Shown here: piece after piece, positions 24,397 to 37,725 of the stretch
Layout: every line of letters begins with the position of its first letter
Numbering within the stretch: the stretch's first letter is position 1
From: Acanthochromis polyacanthus
Taxonomy: Eukaryota > Chordata > Actinopteri > Pomacentridae
Reading direction: 5' to 3'
Assembly: GCF_021347895.1 (NCBI RefSeq)
Contig: NC_067122.1
Span: forward strand, 32,401,215-32,465,214
DNA: 64,000 nt
Notes under the pieces: generated by a model
What the model saw: the letters and a program-made list of their open reading frames with translations, nothing else
Database searches by the model: none
What the model was told of the DNA's origin: nothing
Position numbers and translations under genes: made by a program

Positions 24397-24678
24397 ACCG
24401 CCCGGCGAGGTGATCTGTATGTCATGGACATGAGCCAGTGACATCGGACACCACATTTACAAAGATGACCCCTGTGACCTTGAAAATTGGGTCAAGGTCA
24501 CCAAATGCGAACTTGACCTGTGTCTTATTATGGTACACCTGTGTACCAAATATGGTGAGGCCACATCAATATTTTATGGAGTTATCGCGCAGAAACCAAA
24601 TTGTTACAGACAAACAAGCAAGCAAGACCATGGAGCTGAAAACAATACCTTCCAGAAAACAAGGTTTTTCCGGGCGGT
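24397..24678. mobile_element. MITE-like element with ACCGCCCGG inverted ends
   Basis: ACCGCCCGG at 24397-24405 is mirrored by CCGGGCGGT at 24670-24678. The interior has short repeats of the type CCTTGAAAATTGGGTCAAGG and TCACCAAATGCGAACTTGAC, typical of a dispersed fish repeat. No clear target duplication was found. Confidence 0.6.
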
Positions 24679-24793
24679 AAAAATGACACAGATAGTAGAA
24701 TCACACATTGTCAGGGATGCAAATCATTGTTGGGTATATTTTCCTCTGTTTTTTGCTTTGAGCTGTAGATGGCCATAGGGCCATGAAAGTTTT

Positions 24794-25110
24794 TGACAGT
24801 ACCTAAAACAAGCTACAAAACTAAAGGTGATTTTTTATTCCAGTCTGTTGCTCCTCATTTGTGGAATGCTTTACCACGATCCTTGCATCTGACGGATTCA
24901 GTCGACTCTTTTATAAGTCAGCTGAAAACACTGTTACTTAGACAAGTTTGGTTGACTAAATGGTTGGTGACTGCGTTTTAGTATCATGTGGTCATGTGTA
25001 TTTATGTGTTGTTTTACATTATCGTCATTTTGCATGCTATTGTGAAGCACTTTGTGAATCTTTTCTGTGAAAAGTGCCATACAAATGAAGTTCACTTACT
25101 AAAATTATTG
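24794..25110 (+). mobile_element. LINE 3' fragment with last residues of the reverse transcriptase protein
   Basis: Encodes APHLWNALPRSLHLTDSVDS and FISQLKTLLLRQVW before TAG at 24979; the HLWNALP...SF...LKT..L pattern is the usual C-terminus of several fish LINE proteins. The 3' UTR has the usual GTGAAGCACTTTGTGAATC and GTGCCATACAAATGAAGTTC. 5'-truncated, as expected for LINE copies. Confidence 0.7.
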
Positions 25111-25321
25111 TTACGAAAATTTAGTAACTATGTAACATACAATTGTAAAGTGATCACCGATGAGATAAAAAAGTCTTAATGAAATAAATCTAATCTTATA
25201 TCCTAGGTTGATAAAAAATAGGAAAGATCAGTGTTTTCACACATTTCACACATTACTGTGAGACATTTGTTTCTATTACGTGAAAGGAATGTCAGAACTA
25301 GCTCAGTTTAGTTTGAAGAAG
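25111..25321. other. No feature recognised
   Basis: Short AT-rich spacer. Confidence 0.3.
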
Positions 25322-25323
25322 TA

Positions 25324-25606
25324 CACTCAACAAAAATATAAACGCAACACTTTTGTTTTTGTTCCCATTTTTTATGAGATGAACTCAAAGATCTAAAACT
25401 TTTTCCACATACACAATATCACCATTTCTTTCAAATATTGTTCACAAATCTGTCTAAATCTGTGATAGTGAGCACTTCTCCTTTGCTGAGATAATCCATC
25501 CCACCTCACAGGTGTGCCATATCAAGATGCTGATTAGACACCATGATTATTGCACAGGTGTGCCTTAGCAAAAACAAAAGTGTTGCGTTTATATTTTTGT
25601 TGAGTG
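25324..25606. mobile_element. Tc1-type MITE with ACTCAACAAAAATATAAACG ends
   Basis: Terminal inverted repeats begin CACTCAACAAAAATATAAAC at both ends and extend about 38 bp (to AACACTTTTGTTTTTG). TA on both sides (25322-25323, 25607-25608). The interior matches the element at 43480-44549 in reverse, so this is its internally deleted relative; it shows that element's site before the insertion at 43795. Confidence 0.92.
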
Positions 25607-25608
25607 TA

Positions 25609-26787
25609 ATTATTGCATCTTGCCTTTATAAGGCAGAATACTTATTTGACCTGATTATTTAACATGAACCTGTCAGATTCCTCAGGTCAGAAGTGTCAAT
25701 CAAAAGTTAAAGAAACACCTTGTTAATAATAATGTAATATTGTCGCCGACACAGATTGGCCTTCTTTGGAATGCCAAGGAAGAGGTCAAGCCAGGTCACA
25801 ATCCCCCTTTTGTTCGGGTTCTGGACCTAAACTCACCATAAAACTGCCATCTTAGAAACTACACAGAACAGGGAAACCCTCCCATTCTCAAGAAGAGCCA
25901 CCATTGCTATCCGAGAAGAGAATTTCAGAAGGAGCCTGTTGTAATCAACATCGCTGGAAATTCACAGGAGCACATGGTGCCACATTCCTTTCTTTGCAGT
26001 ATGGGTGTGAGCCTCATACCTCCTGTGGAGGGATGAAACTACATGAGGAACACTAGCACTTCGACGATGCAGTGACTTTCATTGAGTTGTGAACTCTTCT
26101 GCCCTCCTTGCCTGTGCATCAACTCTCTCCCTCTTCTGCAAACACAGACTCTCTGATCCCAAGCAGGACATTTGATAAGAAACCACCAGAAACTGTTGCT
26201 GCATACCAATGCAGATCTGGAGTAAGGCTCATGTTTTCCAGTTGATGCATACACGGACTCAATAACTGTTTTTCTAGCCTCTATTTTGTGTATTTGTACA
26301 TACTTCAGTCCCACATAAGAAGTTCTTTTATTACCTATCCAAAAATGACATGGGAACAAAGTTGATGTTTCAGCGAAATATTCACATTTTTAACATAGAC
26401 CCACAGTGCTATCCAGTGACACTGGATGGTCAGGTGATGTCGGGACTAAATCAATATTGATAGCTATTTTATCGTTGATTAAATGTGGGAAAAGTGAAAT
26501 TGGTTATATTTACAACTATACACTTCACTAAATGTGTCATATTCTCCCACAATAACATACATTCTTCATGTTTAAGCATTTTTATATATCATGCTTAGAC
26601 ATACCATTTGTATGTTTGGTGTAGTCTACGTTATCTGTATTGTATATGTACATCACTGATCTTATATTCCATGTTGATGGGTCCTGGTGAGAGACAGATA
26701 GATTGCGTTTGAATGTATTGTTATTTTAATTTGATTCAAGAAATGCAGCCTTCTCTGCTCCTGATAACTAAGAGAGAAGAGTAAATC
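25609..26787. other. No gene recognised
   Basis: 25740-26060 is GC-richer than its surroundings and might be an old repeat, but I cannot name it. The - strand frame at 26039-26359 has no recognisable motif. Confidence 0.3.
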
Positions 26788-26900
26788 CATCCATCCTCTA
26801 TACACCGCTTTATTCTCACTAGGGTCATGGGGGTGCTGGAGTCTATCCCAGCTGACTCTGGTGAAGGCAGGGGACACCCTGGACAGGTCACCAGACAGGT
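26788..26900 (-). repeat. SINE tail fragment, reverse
   Basis: ATCCATCCATCCTCTATACA, CACCGCTTTATTCTCACTAG and GGGGACACCCTGGACAGGTC match the 3' half of the SINE at 51649 (also reversed). Confidence 0.8.
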
Positions 26901-26904
26901 CAGT

Positions 26905-27160
26905 CAAAAAGGAAGGTTTTAAGCCTGGACTTAAAAACAGAGAGGGTGTCTGCCTCCAGAACCCAAACTGGGAGCAGGTTCCACAGGAGAGGAGCTGATA
27001 ACTGAAGGCTCTGCCTCCCATTCTACTTTTAGAGATTCTAGGAACAACAAGTAAGCCTTCAGCTTGAGAGCCAAGAGTTCTGCTAGGATAATAAGGTAGT
27101 ATCAGGTCTTTAAGATATGATGGAGATCGGTTGTTGAGAGCTTTATATAATATGGAATAA
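26905..27160 (+). repeat. Dispersed fish repeat (LINE-associated type)
   Basis: GGTGTCTGCCTCCAGAACCC, ACTGGGAGCAGGTTCCACAG, GAAGGCTCTGCCTCCCATTC and CTTTAAGATATGATGGAGAT belong to a very common fish repeat. A relative lies at 53310-53510. The class is uncertain; I associate it with a LINE. Confidence 0.6.
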
Positions 27161-28569
27161 AAATAATAGTAATCATATCATCTGACACCACACATTCACT
27201 ACCCACACTCTCATGTCGTTGCAAATAGTTCACATATATTATGTTAGTAGAATAGTTGACATACATTTTTCGTTTAGACCAATTCACGGTCTTGGGTTTT
27301 TCTTTGTTTCTTTTTGTAACTGAGGTCAATTTAATCTGAACTTTAGACTTTCAGATAACAGACTGATCAACTTCATTTAATCAAAGTCTCTTTGAGACTT
27401 TGTTGAAATTAATATTTTTCTCAGTAAATTGAGATGGTGCCCCTAAATTAACAATTTAACTACATAATTAGTTACGATACAAAACCTTATATGTTGGTAT
27501 TGTGGTGTCAGCTGTTGAATATTTTGATTAATCAGTAGTGTTTTCCATATGGCATTGTTGTAGTTGTTTGTTGCTGTGTGCATGTGTGCATTCCATGTAT
27601 AAGTAGTATACTGTATGCTTTAAAGGTAAATTTTCAGTGGGAATAATAAATTGCTTTTATTTTGTTTATTAGCTTGGAACAAAATGTTCCTTGTTTCATG
27701 ATACAGCATCTGTCATCACAGCAGTAGACACCATCATAGCTGAAGAGTATTTAACTTTGATATTAGGGTGTTGGGCCTATTTGTCCTTCATTGAAGAGGG
27801 CAGTTCACTAAAAGTACTAATTTTGAGTGCATTTTTAAAATATGAAAAAAAAAATTCCAGTCTGTTGTGAGAGTTTTCTGGATCAGCCTACAAGCAGATG
27901 GCCTTTGATACAGTGGAAGTTGGAGGGCTCAGTGTGTGCTCATTTCAGCATTATCCACAGTGGTGCTTTTGTTTGCTTTGGCATGTTGTCTTGGGTCTAC
28001 CAGGCTGCTACTCTTTGCTTCTTAATCCATATTGGAATTGTGTGTGCTTTCTTTGTTGCTGTTGTTATCAGTGTAGTTTATATTCTTAAAACAGATCTAG
28101 TTATGAGGTAAAGGGCCTAATAAGGTTGTAGATTTATCTCACCAAGGTCTGCAAGATGTCCATATGAAAGTCAACATTTTAGACTGTGTAAGTGACACGT
28201 GTACTGTATTTTGTGAAAACTTTCAAATGAATGCCAAAAATCAGTGAAGCCACACAAGAGCTAATTTGAGATGCCTGTTGAACCACAAGTTTGTGATACT
28301 AGTGAAACCGCAAAACAAATGTATTTAAAATGAGGTCTGAAAGGCTGACACCACTAATGAACATATCTTAAAGGTTTTGTGCTTTTATCTTTAATATCTT
28401 CAGCTTCCTCCTCTCCAAGTTTGTCAAAACCTGATACGTCATGTTATCTCAACATGATCTGACAATGTTCCAAAGAGCGTCTTGCCATGTCATTGCTTTT
28501 TCAGCATCCACCTTGAAATGTCTTAGCCCAAATCAAAGTGTTTGACCTTGTTTTATACATCTGACTGAT
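27161..28569. other. No gene recognised
   Basis: AT-rich non-coding sequence. The hydrophobic 89-codon frame at 27842 has no homology I recognise and no splice or promoter context. Confidence 0.3.
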
Positions 28570-29235
28570 GTGCTGCTTCGTCTGAAACCCTGTCTTTCAG
28601 TATGCAATGATGCAACAGTGGTGGGTCTCATGCAGGACAATAACAACCTGTCCTACAGAGAGGAGGTGAAGCAGCTGGTAGACTGGTGGTCTGAGAACAA
28701 CTTGATCCTGAATGTGGATAAGACCAAAGAAATGATCATCCACTTCAGGAGAAAACAGCCCAGCCATTCACCAGTCACCACTGACAACAAAGCTGTGGAG
28801 GTGGTCAGCAGCACCAGATTCCTGGGGGTGCACATGACTGACTGTCTGGACTGGTCACTACAAACCACATCACTGGTCAAATGGGCTCAACAGCATCTGC
28901 ACTTTGTGTGTCAGATGAGGGCACAGCTGTCCCCTCCCATCCAGACCACCTTCTGGAGAGGTTCCACAGAGAGTGTGCTGAACAACTGCATCTCCATCTG
29001 TTTTGGGGGCTCTGGGGCCTCCCACAGGAAGTCGCTGAAGAGGGTGGTGAGGACGGCAGAAAAGATCATCCGAAGTTCTTTTCCATTCATTCATCCATCC
29101 ATCCTTGACATTTCACACAAACGCTGTCTTCTGCAATAGTTCCATTCCCAAAGCCTTCAGACTGCGGAACACTGATAACCTGAACATAACTTTCTGCACA
29201 AGACAGCTGTTGCAAGTGCTGCTGTACTGCTTTAA
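28570..29235 (+). pseudogene. LINE reverse transcriptase, C-terminal part (L2/Rex1-like), 5'-truncated
   Basis: An unusually long open frame (to TAG 29139) reads NDATVVGLMQD, the residue of the F-A-D-D-T-T-V-V-G active-site block, then LVDWWSENNLILNVDKTKEM, IIHFRR, RFLGVHMT and further thumb/C-terminal sequence. It reverse-transcribed LINE RNA. The start ATG at 28570 is not the true start; homology begins near 28597. The active-site FAD is lost at the truncation. Its openness suggests a fairly young copy. Confidence 0.85.
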
Positions 29236-30289
29236 CCTGCTGTACTGTTTTTGTTGTGACTTTTGAGGCTCAAGCGCAGGAAAATAGATGGGGAACGGTA
29301 TTGTGAAACAAAGACTATTTTGCAAAACAAAATAAAAAAAACTCAGGACTACAAAGCTAACCGGAAAACTACAACCTGGAATGAAATACACGAACAGGTA
29401 CTGACGACAAAGAAGAACTCAGAAGAGCCCCTAGTGGGCTGGAGGGAAATTTCGACTTAAACAGTATGCAGAAGCAAACTAACCCACGCAAGTATAACAA
29501 TTCAGAACTCAACTAAGCGAGAATAATAACAGGAACGACAAATTCAGAAGAGTGATTACACTCACTAAGAACAACTAGGAATACAGATTCAGAAGTTAAC
29601 TCGGAGCAATACAAACCTGAGAATAATTCTACAAGCAATAGTACAAGACTAAGAATACAAAAACTGTTAGTGCATAAGAGTGACTACACTCACTAGACAC
29701 AAGAAACTCAAATAACACTATGATGAAAATACTAACCTGAGCACTACAATGACACAGAATACTATGAGCAAGATAACTCAGAATACAAACACTTAGGTAC
29801 ACAAAGCTACTCTAGTCTGGAAGTTGATGCAGCAGGCATGTGGTTCAGATGCAGCTGCTTGTGATTATACACTTGACCAGTAGGTGGTTTCGTGTGCTCA
29901 TGAAGCTTCAAGAAATGAACCCTTTCTCGAACCAACTGGCTCATGTTGTTCAGTGTCTCATGAGGCTTCATCTCACCATCACTAGTACATGAGCAGGTGG
30001 GAATCCAGACTATGAGAGAACAAGCACAAGTTAATAAGAGTTACGAGGCCCAGAGGCTGGAGAGAATGGTGCACAGAACTAACTGATTGTCGTCCACGGT
30101 CTGGCAACGAGTGGTGTGTGGAGTCGGTCTTTATTGCAGCAGAGGTGATTCTGATTGGACCAATCCCACCTGCTCGTGCTTCTGCTGATGCTGACTACTG
30201 ATTACCCACTTCTGCCACCGCTACCTCTGTGCCAAGCACACCTAAAAGAAACAGAAATGGTGGGGGAGGGGAAAGCATTATCTGGAGCC

Positions 30290-30764
30290 CCAACACGGTC
30301 TCACGGGGATTCGTGAAACTGTTACGTAAATTTTTTGTTTCTTTTTCGTGCGCACCAACACGATTTCGTCATGTTTTTCGTGCTGCTCACCACGAAATGT
30401 TTTTCGTGTTGCTCACAACGAAACCCGCTGTGGTAATCACAGCTGAAAGTGGTTTATACCAGCGGATTCATGACGATCTAAGCTGTCCATCCAGCCCGAT
30501 CTCACGAGGATTCGTGAAACTGTCACGTAAGTTTTAGTTTCGGTTTCGTGCGCACCAACACGATTTCGTCATGTTTTTCGTGCCGCTCACCACGAAATGC
30601 GCACCAATGTATTTTAAACGGCGGACTTTTCGTGCCACCCAGAACGTATTTCAAACGAATGTGTGTATTATATTTTTAATGTAAAACCATGGCGAATCCA
30701 ACGCTATATTTTGCATGACATCGTCCCTAACCATAACCCTAACCATAACCCGGTGGTACACTTA

Positions 30765-30805
<41 letters not shown>

Positions 30806-31164
30806 CCCCAATTTGCATAGGAATTTCAAGAATGTCCGGCGGCCGGCGGCCGCAAACGCGATCACACAAGCAGTATACGCCGATGGACAGCTTAGATCGT
30901 CATGAATCCGCTGGTATAAACCACTTTCAGCTGTGATTACCACAGCGGGTTTCGTTGTGAGCAACACGAAAAACATTTCGTGGTGAGCGGCACGAAAAAC
31001 ATGACGAAATCGTGTTGGTGCGCACGAAAAAGAAACAAAAAATTTACGTAACAGTTTCACGAATCCCCGTGAGACCGTGTTGGTCCATCAGCGTATACTG
31101 CTTGTGTGATCGCGTTTGCGGCCGCCGGCCGCCGGACATTCTTGAAATTCCTATGCAAATTGGG

Positions 31165-31203
<39 letters not shown>

Positions 31204-31483
31204 TAAGTGTACCACCGGGTTATGGTTATGGTTAGGGTTATGGTTAGGGACGATGTCATGCAAAATATAGCGTTGGATTCGCCATGGTTTTACATTAAAA
31301 ATATAATACACACATTCGTTTGAAATACGTTCTGGGTGGCACGAAAAGTCCGCCGTTTAAAATACATTGGTGCGCATTTCGTGGTGAGCGGCACGAAAAA
31401 CATGACGAAATCGTGTTGGTGCGCACGAAACCGAAACTAAAACTTACGTGACAGTTTCACGAATCCTCGTGAGATCGGGCTGG
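30290..31483 (+). mobile_element. Outer copy of a CpG-rich MITE ('X'), TSD GAGCC, interrupted at 30490/31089
   Basis: Starts CCAACACGGTCTCACGGGGA (30290) and ends, reversed, CCAGCCCGATCTCACGAGGA (31464-31483): inverted termini of about 40 bp. Flanking 5-bp direct repeats GAGCC lie at 30285-30289 and 31484-31488. Without the inner insertion it is about 596 bp. It holds repeated CGTG(C/T)(C/T)GCTCACCACGAAAT-type motifs, a telomere-like CCCTAACCATAACCC stretch and a homopolymer of 37 A. No coding capacity. Confidence 0.9.
30491..31083 (-). mobile_element. Inner copy of MITE 'X', inserted in reverse into the outer copy, TSD TCCAT
   Basis: 593 bp, reverse complement of the outer copy. By eye the 201-bp part 30883-31083 differs from 30290-30490 at about one position. 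Flanking 5-bp direct repeats TCCAT lie at 30486-30490 and 31084-31088. The inner copy's own sequence (30883-30895, reversed) shows the joined form GTCCATCGGCG, which confirms the site. It holds a run of 39 T (30767-30805). The result is an A-B-A'-B' inverted arrangement. Confidence 0.92.
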
Positions 31484-31500
31484 GAGCCCACAGCAGCAGG

Positions 31501-32194
31501 CCTGACAGCTTTCCAATTTAAGTTATTTAAAAAGTTTTACATTATGTTTATATTGTGATGTTTTGTACAAATATTTCTGTTTTGTTTTTTGTTTTTTTAC
31601 CAGTCCAATGACAAGTAAATGCACCAAAATTTCATTTGAATGTGCACCAACTGGTATAAATGACAATAAAGTGACTATTCTATTGGAACCTATTCAATTC
31701 TTTACCACCAGAAAAGAGACTCACAGTGTTAGCAGAACCACGCCTGCTGCTTTGTTTATTCAAGAGAATCACAAGGTAAAAAATGTTTTAAAAATGAGCT
31801 ATGGCAAGCAAGAAAATTTTGTAAAAAAAAATAGTGAAATTTGACATCAATTGATACAAAAACTTACACGCAAAGGGGCAGAGTCCTCGCATGGCATTTC
31901 AGTTACACAGCATCTTACACCAGAAATCAACCAGGCTGATGTTTATTTCTCTCTATAAAGCGCAATATGATAAGACAGCCCAAAAATAAATAAAAAAGAG
32001 ACAGTAAATAAACCCAGGCTAAATTATGAATTCCGTTTCTCTCTCTCATTCCGACAGCTCCTGACGTTCTCAGCTGTCTTTGCTAACTCTAATGAACACG
32101 GGACTTTCAAGAGCTCTCAGAAATTCAGGGCTTTCAGATTTACAGAACCTCACTGGAAACCTCCTATTCAATCTTAACTTTACCTCATCCCCAA
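31501..32194. other. No feature recognised
   Basis: AT-rich non-coding sequence; the 93-codon frame at 31563 has no recognisable motif. Confidence 0.3.
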
Positions 32195-32505
32195 ACTGTT
32201 CTGTGTGTTAAAGCTCTGTTCAAAAGAAGACCCAAATTCAAGGAACAACACAGGCACTCAAGGAGATACAAAGGAGGTAAGCAGGATGAAGTGGTGACTA
32301 AATGAGAGAAGTCAAAACTATCTGTACATGCACACAAGCTGAGTGCATGAAAAGACACAGGTGAAACTAGTGAGGGTGGGGCAGACACTTGAACAGGGGG
32401 GAGAATACAAAGATGGGAAGAAAAACTAATGGTGACACAAGAAGAACATCTTTGCAAACTAAAACTAAAAATCAACTACTAGGAAAATCACAAACCATGA
32501 CATAA
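32195..32505 (-). mobile_element. LTR-like fragment, - strand
   Basis: Purine-rich + strand with AGACCCAAATTCAAGGAACA and CAAGGAGATACAAAGGAGG, resembling the reverse complement of the block at 11985-12612 in style and base composition. Weak assignment. Confidence 0.3.
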
Positions 32506-32833
32506 ACCAAACTGCATCTCTGTTTGTCATGTTTGTATCAGCATGAAATAACATTTTATCAATAACATTTATGGTGGCTTCACATGTAGAGTTTATGTTT
32601 GCCAAACAACTTCTGCTTCAAAAACTATTAGAATTCTGCTTAGAGTAAAAAAAAAGTCAACTCTTTAAACATCAACTGTCCTACTTATTAAAGGCATCTG
32701 CCAGCTTTTTGGTGAAACTGAAAAACTATTGCATATTCTTACCATAGCTTCATAAACTAATAATAATAAAAACAACAGTGAAAAGAGCCTGTATACACTT
32801 GGGAAAAAGGTGATATCAAAGATTTTGCAGCCT

Positions 32834-33208
32834 GTCCTCAAACCAAAAACGACCACATAGGTCGTCTGTACACGCCCGTATTACGAGCCAGTGTTACGTT
32901 TTGACTATGCGACCTCTAGCAGTTGAGTAAATATCGACACTCTGGAGTTGCAGGTGAAACGTCACCATGAACAAACTTTTATCTAACACTATCCCTGTCC
33001 CTATCCCTAACCTTAACCATAACCATAACCATAAACCCGTGTTGGAAAAGTGAGGAAAAAGCCGTTTTGCGACGGAAAAGCTGTTTTGTGAATTAAATCC
33101 CGTAATGCGTTCCTTTTTTCCGTAGGGGCGCTATCGTGAATACGCTCTCACGGGTCGTATTCCGGTGCACGGCGCATACGACCGATGCGGTCGTATGAAT
33201 TTGAGGAC
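32834..33208. mobile_element. MITE with GTCCTCAAA inverted ends, possibly related to 'X'
   Basis: GTCCTCAAA (32834-32842) mirrors TTTGAGGAC (33200-33208); inside the ends, ACGACC mirrors GGTCGT. The interior is CpG-rich and holds CCCTAACCTTAACCATAACC (33003-33022) and CTCTCACGGG, both like motifs in 'X'. No target duplication could be read. Confidence 0.65.
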
Positions 33209-33235
33209 TTGTTGAGATTTTGGGATCCCAACATA

Positions 33236-33386
33236 CAGCCATGGCCATAAGTTTGGACACAGCATGACTTATGTCTGTTTTGATGTCTATTACAGAACAT
33301 AAGTATATTGTAAGTGACAATTTTGTGGTATTTTCTAAGATTCACAAGCGTCATGGTACTTGTGTCCAAACTTATGGTCATGGCTG
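33236..33386. mobile_element. Tc1/mariner-type MITE, 151 bp
   Basis: Inverted ends CAGCCATGGCCATAAGTTTG and, reversed, CAGCCATGACCATAAGTTTG, about 26 bp with one mismatch. TA on both sides (33234-33235, 33387-33388). No coding capacity. Confidence 0.92.
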
Positions 33387-33464
33387 TAGATAGTAGCAAA
33401 TCCAGGTTCAGTCACTAAAATGAATAGATGACAATATAAAACATGAATTAAAAAGAAAAATAAA

Positions 33465-33710
33465 TCATGTGATCGTCAGCAGGCAGCTGATGTAATGTTC
33501 ACTTGTTGTCATGGTTACAGTGACACCATGCTGCTATCGCACAGTGATACTGAAATCTTTAACATATCCATGGATCCAGACCATAAGCTGCATTACTGCC
33601 AGAATCTAATCACTTGGTCCTCGTGTCATTTCTGACCTTCACTGAAAATTTCACCCAAATCCATTATTCTGTTTTTGAATAATGTTGCTAACAGACAGAA
33701 TAACAGTAGA
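33465..33710. repeat. Fragment of the CCTCCGCCAAGG repeat family
   Basis: Shares CTTGTTGTCATGGTTACAGT, GACCATAAGCTGCATTACTGC and CATCCAAATCC...GTTTTTGAATAATGTTGCT with 59210-59600 and 44550-44690. The terminal parts are missing. Confidence 0.7.
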
Positions 33711-35945
<2,235 letters not shown>

Positions 35946-36290
35946 TAGTGCTTTAGCCCCGTCACCTCACAGCTAGAAGATTGTCGGTTCAAATCCCGGC
36001 CTGGGCCTGGGATCTTTCTGCATGGAGTTTGCATGTTCTCTCTGTACAGGCACGAGCTTTCTCCAGGTTCTCCGGCTTCCTCCCACAGTCCAAAAACATG
36101 CTGAGGTTAATTGGTTACTCTAAATTGTCCGTAGGTGTGAATGTGAGTGTGATTGTGTGTCTGTATATGTAGCCCTGTGACAGACTGTTACCTGTCCAGG
36201 TGTCTCCTGCCTTCACCCTAAATCAGCTGGAATAGACTCCAGCACCCCCCATGACCCTGATGAGGATAAAGCGGTGTATAGAGAATGGAT
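35946..36290 (+). repeat. tRNA-derived SINE copy
   Basis: B-box CGGTTCAAATCCCGG (35986-36000), shared body and tail AGAGAATGGATG. The A-box end is diverged. A short duplication of CCTGGG follows the B-box. Confidence 0.85.
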
Positions 36291-36499
36291 GTTTTAATGC
36301 TTAAGTGAGATACTGTAGGCTAAACATGCCTCAAACCCATCTTTAAGCCACTGCTATCCAAACCATGGAAAATCTGCCTTATTTTGCACACAAACTATGC
36401 ATTTTGAAACAGTCTGAACATGTGGCTCAATGGTGGAGAAGCTGTTTATGCAGGCAGAGTTGTGGACAGAGTGTTGGTGAGATTTCAGCACAGTCTGAT

Positions 36500-36795
36500 A
36501 GGTCTTATTGTCATGACATTTAGATTCAGAATTTATTGCAAATGGGCATTTTGAAGTGAAGTGTCCCATTACTAACCTGTTTCCACAAGATGTTGGAAAC
36601 CTACCTCTGAAATTCTTCTCCATATTTCCGGGATTCATCACATCAATTCTGTGTCAGCTGCACATTCATGCTGCCAATCTACAACATCCCAAAGGTGTCC
36701 GATTGGGTTTACAAGTGGGGACTGATGAGGCCACTGATGTCCAGTAAACTCAATGTCATATTCATGAAACCATGTCTGCTTTGACATGGAGCTTT
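36500..36795 (-). pseudogene. Tc1-like transposase C-terminal fragment
   Basis: On the - strand: WPHQSPLVNPIGHLWDVVD, equivalent to the W-P-x-Q-S-P-D-L-N-P-I-E-x-L-W block of Tc1-type transposases, followed by a decayed KISEEFQ...HLVE-like stretch. The acidic residue of the block reads G here, so the catalytic position is lost. No inverted repeats identified around it. Confidence 0.6.
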
Positions 36796-37194
36796 AGCTA
36801 AGATTAGATAACAGTAAATTGTGGCCATGAAGAAAGGTTTATGTAGCGATTGTCTGCAACAACACCTTAAATACAACCAAATCCCTTTGCCAGGTGAGGC
36901 TAAAAAATGGCACTAAAGCTTTCTCAAGTCACAGCATAACTGTCCAAACCAGTATATATACAAATAAATACAAAGTACCCCAAATGAGCAATGCCCTATG
37001 TGGCAACTCAGAACACAGGGCCAAATATTAAATTTGCAGACTGTGAAAGCAAGAAAATGAATTTGACTATTAAACTCCATTAACTGAGTGGAACTGAAGA
37101 GTAGGTTTTAATTTTCTGCACCTATCATTCCTGGTGACACTGTTACATTAAACATGACTGATCCTTGCACTGTCATTAACTTGTAAAATGTTTC

Positions 37195-37290
37195 ATTTCA
37201 ATTTTCAGTTTCAATATACTTTATTGTCCCACTTGGGGAAATTTGTGTTGGACTTAAAGCTGCGCTACCAGTATCGTATTGTAAAATGTC
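37195..37290 (-). repeat. LINE 3' end fragment, reverse
   Basis: TTCAATATACTTTATTGTCC followed by ACTTGGGGAAATTTGTGTTG is the reversed 3' end of a common fish LINE type. Confidence 0.5.
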
Positions 37291-37417
37291 TGTTAAAAAT
37301 GTGCAAGTTCAGAAAAGGCCAATTGCTTGGCAACAGTATGGTCCTGCCTATCACTTTTTTTGGGGGCTTCTGTTGTTTGAGGAATCCATTCTTTGAGTGG
37401 ATGCTGCCATTTTTGCT

Positions 37418-37725
37418 ATATCCATCCATTATCTATCCACTGCTTTGTAGCCGCTTAGGGTGAAGGCAGGGGTCACCCTGAAATGGTCACCAGTCTATCA
37501 CAGGGCTACGTTTAGAGGCAGACAACTAAGCACACTCTCATTCACATTTATGGAATGAATCACCAATTAATCATGTTTTTGGACTGTGGGAGGAAGCAGG
37601 AGAACCTGGTGAGAACTGACACAGGAGAACATGCAAACTCCATACAAAAAAACCCAGGCTGAACCCAGGACTTTCAAGTGACAGTGAGATGACAGTGCTA
37701 ACCACTACACTTCTGTGCCACCCTC
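37418..37725 (-). repeat. SINE copy, reverse, diverged
   Basis: TATCCATCCATTATCTATCC, ATCACAGGGCTACGTTTAGA, TTTTTGGACTGTGGGAGGAA and GTGCTAACCACTACACTTCT follow the order of the SINE at 51649. More diverged than the other copies. Confidence 0.8.

Larger units (their letters stand above)
29250..31500 (-). mobile_element. LTR-like block 1 (- strand), split by a self-nested MITE
   Basis: Sequence 29250-30289 continues at 31484-31500. It shares order and motifs with the block at 40140-43384: GAGGCTCAAGCGCAGG / AGGCTCAGGTGCAGG at one end, GTGCACAGAACTAACTG (30070 / 43138) and GGAGTC..GTCTTTAT in the middle, GAGCCCACAGCAGCAGGCCTGACA / GAGCCCAAGGCTGCGGGTATGACA at the other. On the - strand this would start TGTCA and contain CAATAAAG or ATAAAG as a TATA-like box. 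I read it as a solo LTR-like repeat; it may be another non-coding class. Confidence 0.5.

Noticed and set aside
27842..28111. 89-codon hydrophobic frame
   Set aside because: No signal of conservation, isolated, and followed by unrelated sequence.
30720..30752. Interstitial telomere sequence
   Set aside because: Only a few imperfect CCCTAA/CCATAA units, repeated as part of a MITE in both copies.
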